DNA from: Nicotiana tabacum
Taxonomy: Eukaryota; Streptophyta; Magnoliopsida; Solanales; Solanaceae
Direction of reading: 5' to 3'
Assembly: GCF_000715075.1 (NCBI RefSeq)
Contig: NC_134085.1
Location: 157,012,178 to 157,076,177 of the forward strand
DNA length: 64,000 nt
The notes below the pieces were generated by a model that was not told the origin of the DNA, did not search any database, and saw only the letters and a list, made by a program, of their open reading frames with translations. Shown piece after piece: positions 57,593 through 64,000 of the stretch. The position numbers and the translations under genes were made by a program. Within the stretch, counting starts at the first letter, position 1. Every line of letters starts with the position of its first letter.

Positions 57593-58116
57593 AAAAACAT
57601 TCATCCTCGAATGTTGCTAGGGTTTTATTCTTAAGCTAACAATCATTTCTTAGGTCCTTGAACCTCTTAAGTTTTCTTAGCACTACTCACTCTTGCAAGG
57701 GACTCAAAATTTTGGCTAACTTCCTAAAATTTTAAAAATTTCGGCAGAGTTTCCCTTGTAAATTGGACTATCCAAAAAATTTCCCAGTCACAAATACCAC
57801 AAATATACCAACACCAACCAAATACATCATAACAGGCCATTCCTAGGCACCATACACATCTCATAAACTAGTTACACACACTCCGGCAAGGAGGTACCAT
57901 AATAACCAACCAAATTTTAAAGCACAACACTTTACAAAAAGTAAATAACTTTAATGAATTAAATATACTCTGGCATGACACTAAATTATTTAATAACTAA
58001 AGATACCCTGACAAAAACTAAATTACTTCAGCAACTAAGTATAATCTAGCAAGGACATAAACACATGCTAACTTGTATTTAATAAATGAAATATAAATGT
58101 CAAACCAAACTTAGGT
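57593..58116 (-). other. Tekay 3' untranslated region
   Basis: About 520 bp between the pol stop (58117) and the polypurine tract. No feature recognised. Confidence 0.6.
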
Positions 58117-59445
58117 TCACATACCTTTTTCCTCAAATAAATATGGATATTTCTCTCTCATATCTTCGTCGATCTCCCACGTAGCCTCTTTTGAATCATG
58201 ATTACTCCACAAAACTTTTACCGATGCTATATCTTTTGTTCTCAACTTTCTTACTTGCCTATCGAGAATTTCTATAGGTACCTCTTCATAAGTCAAGCCT
58301 TATTTAGTTTCTATGGTATCAACAGGTATTATATGTGACTCATCATGAATGTACTTTCTAAGCATAGACACATGAAAGACAGGATGAACAGAGGACAACT
58401 GAACGGGCAGCGCTAGCTCATAAGCCACGTTTCCCTTCTTTTCTATAATTTCATAAGGTCCGATAAATCTAGGGCTAAGTTTCCCTTTCTTACCAAACCT
58501 CATAACTCCTTTCATTGGTGAAACTTTCAAAAACACCTTATCACCAACTATGAACTATAACTCACGATGCCTCTTGTCAGAATAAGACTTTTGACGACTC
58601 TGGGCCGCTTTGAGTCTTTCCTTAATTAGCTGGACTTTCTCTACGGCCTCACAAATAAACTCTGGACCAATCAATGGCACTTTTGCTGGTTCAAACCAAA
58701 CCACTGGAGACCTACATCTTTGCCCATACAACACTTCATTAGGAGTCATACCGATGATATCCTGATAGTTGTTATTGTAAACAAATTCTATAAGTGGCAA
58801 GTGATCATCCCAATTACCTCCAAAATCTATAACACAGGCACGTAACATATCTTCGAGTGTCTGAATGCTCCTTTCTGCCTGGCCATCTATTTGTGGATGG
58901 AAAGCGGTGCTCAAATTGACCTTGGTACCTAATCTTTTCTGAAATGCCTGCCAAAAATGCGTTGTGAACTGAGGGCCTCTGTCAGATATGATTGAAACTG
59001 GAGTACCATGCAATCAGACTATTTATTTGATGTACAACTATGCATACTGCTCTACGGAATCTGTCGTCTTTACTGGTAGGAAATGCGCGGACTTTGTTAG
59101 TCGGTCTACAATAACCCAAATTGAATCATGCTTATAGTACGTGCGAGGTAAACCTACTACAAAATCCATATTAATCATCTCTCACTTCTACTGTGGTATC
59201 TCTATATCTTGAGCTAGGCCATCAGGCCTCTGATGTTTGGCTTTGACTTGCTAACAATTCAAATATTTAGCCACATGATCTGCTACTTGTTTCTTCATGC
59301 CTTTCCACCAATACAACTCTTTCAAATTTAGATATATTTTGGTATCACCCGGGTGGATAGAGTACCTCGAACTGTGAGTTTCCTCCATTATGGCCTTCCT
59401 AAGACCATCTACATCTGGCACACATAACCAATCATTCAACTTCAA
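58117..59445 (-). pseudogene. Tekay integrase and chromodomain
   Basis: The integrase finger region THSSRYSIHPGDTKIYLNLK...YWW and KYLNC starts near 59445. The core has ISDRGPQFTTHFWQAF and the catalytic Glu region GQAERSIQTLEDML, then DKRHREL. The GPY-type tail LSPRFIGPYEIIEKKGNVAY is followed by FHVSMLRKY. After a stop at 58300 the frame continues into the chromodomain with GLTYEEVPIEILDRQVRKLR, VKVLWSNHDSKEATWEI and a natural stop at 58117. Chromodomains steer these elements to marked heterochromatin. Stops also lie at 58552 and between 59014 and 59250. Confidence 0.9.
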
Positions 59446-59496
59446 AATTCTGTCACTTCCTAGAGTGAAAGCAGTGATTTCTTTGTTTCTGACTCC

Positions 59497-60950
59497 TTAT
59501 TTTAACTTCACTAAGTATGGATCTTCGTCTTGCTTAGCCTTAACATGCGCAACAAGGGAGGATTGCGCAAAGGCATATGCAGTTATACCTCCTTCTTCGG
59601 TCTCATCCAATCTAATTCCATCATTTTCTAGTTTTTGAATTTGTCGACCCAAAGATCGCCTTTGTATTGCAAGATGGGCCAAGACACCCATTGACTTCCT
59701 ACTAAGTGCAACTACTACCACATTAGCTTTGCCCGGGTGATAAAGGATATTGATATCATAATCTTTCAATAGCTCGAGCCACCTTCTCTGTCTCAAATTT
59801 AATTCTTTTTGTTTGAAAATGTACTGGAGGCTTTTGTGATCTATAAACACTTCAGAATGCTCGCCATAAAGGTAGTGTCGCCATATATTTAATGTAAACA
59901 CCATTGATGCAAGCTCCAAGTTGTGTGTAGGGTAGTTCTTTTCATGATTCTTTAACTGCCTGGAAGCATAAGCAATAACTTTTCCATTTTGCCTAAGAAC
60001 ACAACCAAGGCCCACTCTGGAGGCATCACAATACACTGCGAACCCACCCAAACCTGTCGACAAGGTTAACACAAGTGCAGTGGTCAACCTCTTCTTTAAC
60101 TCTTGAAAACTCTTCTCATAAGCGTCTGACCATTGGAACTTAACTGCTTTCTGAGTCAACTTAGTTAATGGAGCTGCAAGTGAGGAAAATCCCTCTACAA
60201 ACCTTCTATAGTAGCCATCTAACCCCAAAAAACTCCTGTTTTCGGTTGGCGTTGTCGGCCTAGGCCAGTTCTTGTGCTTCTGTCTTCTGAGGGTCTACTT
60301 TTATTCCTTCACTAGATACCATATGGCCTAAGAATGCCACTGACTGCAACCAGAATGCACATTTTGAAAATTTGGCATAAAGCTCATTCTCCTCCAAGGT
60401 CTGCAAGGCTATTCTGAGGTGTTCTACGTGATCTTCCTTGCTCTTATAGTATACCAAAATATCGTCTATAAACACGATAATAAAAGTATCAAGGAATGAC
60501 TTGAAAACTCTGTTCATGAGGTCCATCAATGAAACTGGAGCATTTGTCAACCCGAAGGACATTACATTCATAGTGCCTGTAGCGAGTTCTAAAGGCTGTT
60601 TTAGATATATCTTCTTCTCTGATTCTCAACTGATGGTACCCCGACCTTAAGTCTATTTTTGAAAAGTACTTTACACCCTAAAGTTGATCAAATAAATCAT
60701 CAATTCTCGGCAGTGGGTATTTATTCTTAATGGTAAATTTATTCAACTATCAATAGTCGACACACATTTTGAGAGGCCCATCTTTTTTCTTGACAAACAG
60801 GACCGGGGCACCCTACGGTAAAACACTCAGCCTGATGAAGCCCTTGTCAAGAAGGTCTTTCAACTGTTCTCTCAACTCATTATGTTCTGCTAGAGCCATG
60901 CTATAAGGAGGTATAGATATGGGCTGAGTGCCTGACATGGGATCAATGCC
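59497..60950 (-). pseudogene. Tekay reverse transcriptase and RNase H
   Basis: RT pieces from ~60870 include [27 protein letters not shown] and, after a frame change, the active site [16 protein letters not shown] (~60460). The RNase H spans 60228-59497 with [38 protein letters not shown] and [19 protein letters not shown]. It ends with [14 protein letters not shown], where the usual VADALSRK has lost its Asp. Frame changes occur near 60240-60260 and 60570-60600. Confidence 0.88.
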
Positions 60951-61944
60951 AAAGTCTATGATTCTTTCAGGAGGAAGTCCGGGAAGGTCATCTGGGAAAA
61001 CTTCTAGAAATTCTCTAACAACTGGCCTGACTGAAGAGCTAGTGGTTCTGATTCTGGATTAATGATGTAAGCCAAATAGGCGAGACACCCTTTACTGACC
61101 ATTCGTTGTGCCTTAAGGTAAGAAATAAACTTACCTACAAGTGATGCTAAACTACCCTTCCACTCTAAGATTTCTTCGTTTGGAAATTGGAACCTGACTA
61201 TCATGGCACGACAATCTAACATGGCATAGCAAGAAGACAACCAATCCATACTCATGATCACAGCAAAATTCACCATTTCTAACTCTATGAGATCGGCTTT
61301 GGTGTTGCGACCTTGGATTGAAACTATACAACCTCTATAGACTCTAGTGACTTTCTTTGACTCGCCAACTAGAGTAGATACCAGGAATGGTTCCCTAAGT
61401 TATCTAGGTTCTAGTCCGAGGTTAATTGCAAAGTATGGAGTCACATATGAAAATGTTGAACCTGGATCCATTATGGCATAAGCATTATGTGAGCAAACTA
61501 AAAGTATACCTATAATAACTTCTGCATATGCCTCTGCACTCTGACGATCAAGTGTAGCAAACAAACGGGGCTGTCTCCCTCCTTGAGTAACTCGATCTGC
61601 ACCTCTGCCTGCCCCATGTCCGGTCTGATTATAAGAACTATGAGCATGAGGTGGTGTAACTGCAATAGCTGAGGAACTAGAAGGATGAGTTGATCCACCA
61701 CTAAAATTACGTCGCAGCTTTGGGAAGTTGGCCTTTATATGACCAATGTCTCCACAATGATAGCAACTATGAAACCCGAGCTTGCACTGACCTGAATATT
61801 GCCGCTTACATGTTCCACAAAGACTTTGTTGGTGTGAATATTGCTCAGCATGACTCTGGCTATATGAGGATGATGTCCTAAAATTCTGATTCTCGCAAGA
61901 CTGATTCCCATAACTCTGAGTACGTATGAAGAAAGACCCACCAC
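60951..61944 (-). pseudogene. Tekay protease and gag zinc knuckle
   Basis: The knuckle region reads CYHCGDIGHIKANF, in which the last Cys of CX2CX4HX4C has become Phe. The protease has IMDPGSTFSYVTP, the DPGST form usual in Tekay, and SMDWLSSCYAMLDCRAMIVRF before the linker GKFISYLKAQRMVSKGCLAY. Two frames are used and stops interrupt. Confidence 0.82.
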
Positions 61945-62056
61945 TAGACTGATGACTAGACTGAGCTGGTACTAATGACTCCTTATTAGAGGAATCCCTT
62001 CCACCTCCGCTAGATGTACCATTAAACCTGCCCGTTGTCCGGGCTTTCTTGTTATG

Positions 62057-62947
62057 CTATTTTTCTTCTCTCCTTTGTTGTTTGTCTTTTTCTAAGTGCT
62101 TGGTGAATCCCACAACATAGGAGAAAGATGTCATTCCTGCCACTGCAGTTGATGTCGTATCCTTAATGTGGTAAGCCAAACCGCCAACAAACCTGTGAAT
62201 CTTTGCTTTTTCTGTCTTAACCATGTGAGGAGCATGCTTATCTAGCCTTATGAATTCCATGTAGTACTCTTGCACACTTTTATTCCCTTGCTTGAGATGT
62301 TCGAACTCTATAGCCTTAGCTTCCCTATCCTCTTCTGGGGTAAAGTTAGCCATGAAGGCCTCTTCAAATTCTTCCCAAGTAGGCGGACCATAATCTTCAT
62401 CTCTTTCCTTTTCCCACATCTCAAACCAAGCACCAGCCACATCTCTAAGCTGGTAAGCAGCCAACTCCATAGCTTCATCATCAAATGCTTTCATCACTCA
62501 GAGGGCTTTCTTCACACCCTCCAGCCACAACATTGGATCTTCATCAACTATAGAACCATGGAACACTAGAGGATTCAACTTCAAAAATTCATTCACTCTT
62601 GAGGACTCAGAATTGTTCTATATATTTGATTAAGGTGGAATCTCATCTCTTCTCTTGTTCTGATTGGCCATGAAAGCTTTAAATATCTCCATAGCATTGT
62701 TGACTGCATTAAACATCTGACTCACCTCTGGGGATATAGTTGTCTGAGTCGGAGTTGCTGTTGGGGGCAACACTAGATCCTGAGGTACTTGCTCATCATT
62801 ATCCACCCCTTCTTTACATTCAACTCGAGGTACTTGGACCCTTTTTATGGATCTACCCTTCTTTTTATGAGTTAAAGCCTTCTTAGTTCTGCCTTGAGCC
62901 ACAATAGTAGCAATAGTTTCTTGAGCAGCATCCTAAGTGTCGGTGTC
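62057..62947 (-). pseudogene. Tekay gag
   Basis: The core gag domain is clear: LAAYQLRDVAGAWFEMWEKE, WEEFEEAFMANFTPEEDREA and KSVQEYYMEFIRLDKHAP. The N-terminal part (62902-62630) is basic (KKALTHKKKGRSIKRVQ) and ends at a stop. The frame upstream is cut by the LTR at 62948, so the start codon is uncertain; 62902 is simply the first in-frame Met. Gag packages the element RNA. Confidence 0.82.
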
Positions 62948-64000
62948 TGTAACAACCCGACCGGTCATTTCATGAGTTACCGCTCCATTTCCCCCCATTT
63001 CTACTTCTTATTGCTTGTTTATCGGTTCTATGTGTGATCGGGTTGGTTGGCTCGAGTTCGGAAAGGTTTTGGTAATATTTGAGACACTTAGTCTCTTTTG
63101 AGGAAGCTTAAGTTGGAAAAGTCATCAGGATATTGACTTATGTGTTAAAAGGCTTGGGTGTGAGTTCCAATGGTTCGAATAGCTTTGGAAGGTGATTTGG
63201 GACTTAGGAGCGTGATCGGAATGTGTTTTGGAGGTCCGGAGTAGATTTAGGCTTGCATTGGCGAAATTGGAATTTTGGCATTTTCTGGTTGATAGGTGAG
63301 ATTTTGATATAGGAGTTGGAATGGAATTCCGGGAGTTGCAGTTGTTCTGTTGTATCATTTGGGATGTGTGTGCGAAATTTTAGGTCATTCAGATATGATT
63401 TGGTAGACTTTTTGATTAAAAGTGGAATTCAGAAGATTTTGGGAATCTTAGGCTTGATTTCGATGTGATTTAGTTGATTCAATGTTGTTTGAGATGTTTT
63501 GAAGATTGGTACAAGTTTGGGTAGTGGTATATGAGGTGTTGGTTCTTTTGGTTGAGGTCCTGAGGGCCTCGGGGTGATTTCGGATGGATGGCGGAAAGTT
63601 TGGAAGTTGGTTTTGACAACTGAAGATGTTCCATTGTTGTCATAATTGCACCTGCGGCTAGGGGACCGCAGGTGCGGTCTCGCATAAGCGAAAAGGGAGT
63701 CGCAGATGTGGCTAAGTGGAAGGTTTGCTGGAACTGCAAAAGCGATCGAGAAATTAAGGGTTAAAAATTGGGAAACTAGGGCTTGGTATTAAAGACCTTG
63801 ACTTGAGGATTTAAGGGGCCATTTGTGGTCGGATTTTGGGACTTTTAATATGTATGAACTCGTGGGGAGATAAGGAATCTATTGATTTAAATTTTATCGA
63901 ATTCTGAGATGTAGGCCCTGGGGTCGGGTTTTGGTTAATTTCGAGATTTATGTTGTAAACTGATTATTTTCGCATGGGCTTCATTCCCTTGGCATATTTT
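62948..64000 (+). repeat. Tekay-family LTR in plus orientation, running off the window
   Basis: It starts TGTAACAACCCGACCGGTCA and follows the same order of blocks as the reverse complement of the LTRs at 2122-5185 and 9739-12777. Shared blocks include GAGTTACC.CCATTTCCCCC, GACACTTAGTCTCTTTT, CTTAAGTTGGAAAAGTCA, GTGAGTTCC.ATGGTTCG and TTTTAGGTCATTC, and a GC-rich CGCAGGTGCGG stretch is near 63660. It is diverged from both. It is a 5' LTR or solo LTR of a further insertion into the preceding element; its far end and target duplication are not visible. The minus-strand candidate frames in it are shadows. Confidence 0.82.

Larger units (their letters stand above)
54410..62947 (-). mobile_element. 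Tekay chromovirus (Gypsy), 5'-truncated
   Basis: On the minus strand the order is gag, zinc knuckle, protease, RT, RNase H, integrase, chromodomain, polypurine tract and 3' LTR. The coding part is recognisable throughout but broken by at least three frame changes and many stops. The 5' LTR and primer site are missing because gag runs directly into a foreign plus-oriented LTR at 62948. A hAT element sits in its 3' LTR. It is of the same lineage as the array at 1-12777 but belongs to a different subfamily. Confidence 0.88.

Overview
The window is nuclear DNA from a flowering plant. It most resembles a large repeat-rich Solanaceae genome such as Nicotiana, judging from the Tekay-type, Ogre/Tat-type and Tork-type LTR retrotransposons, the hAT and CACTA fragments, and one intron-containing SWEET gene. 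The species is inferred from repeat style; no diagnostic gene proves it. Only two non-transposon genes are supported: a six-exon SWEET sugar transporter (17346-19340, minus strand) and a tRNA-Gln(TTG) (53540-53611, plus strand). Nearly everything else is transposable-element DNA in layers.

Layout. 1-12777: a tandem internal-LTR-internal-LTR array of a decayed Tekay-like Gypsy element (minus strand, ~3.05 kb LTRs, 7.6 kb period). Primer-binding sites match initiator tRNA-Met, and a relic of the protease-RT linker is still readable. 12778-13105: truncated end of a Copia LTR. 13106-16229: remains of a CACTA transposon with a transposase-like relic, an RNase H-like reading frame and a right terminus. 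16230-22179: the SWEET gene with a hAT MITE in intron 1, and AT-rich flanks containing a duplicated MITE-like block. 22180-27498: a complete but dead Tork/Tnt1-type Copia element (minus strand) with perfect 5-bp target duplications. 27499-29189 and 51094-51322: a second CACTA-like element, split by the next insertion.

29190-51093: a 21.9 kb Ogre/Tat-lineage Gypsy element (plus strand) with 3.88 kb LTRs, an extra ORF1 before gag, gag, protease, a predicted intron, RT, two RNase H regions and integrase. It also carries a complex non-coding 3' region with tandem repeats. Its reading frames are broken by several frameshifts and stops, while its LTRs remain very similar. 51322-51756: long (AT)n tracts and a duplicated transposon end. 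51757-54409: low-copy-looking DNA with a MITE, a possible SINE and tRNA-Gln. 54410-62947: a second Tekay chromovirus (minus strand) with gag to chromodomain still readable and a hAT element in its 3' LTR. 62948-64000: the start of another Tekay-family LTR in plus orientation, which cut off the 5' end of the previous element.

The most interesting unexplained signals lie in the non-coding parts of the Ogre element. A ~60-nt motif recurs four times between its modules and can fold into a nested stem-loop whose paired bases change together. A 3-copy repeat shows the same behaviour. About eight exact copies of ATCCCCAGC in the 3' region are complementary to the primer-binding-site segment GCTGGGGAT. 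No new gene system was found beyond these.
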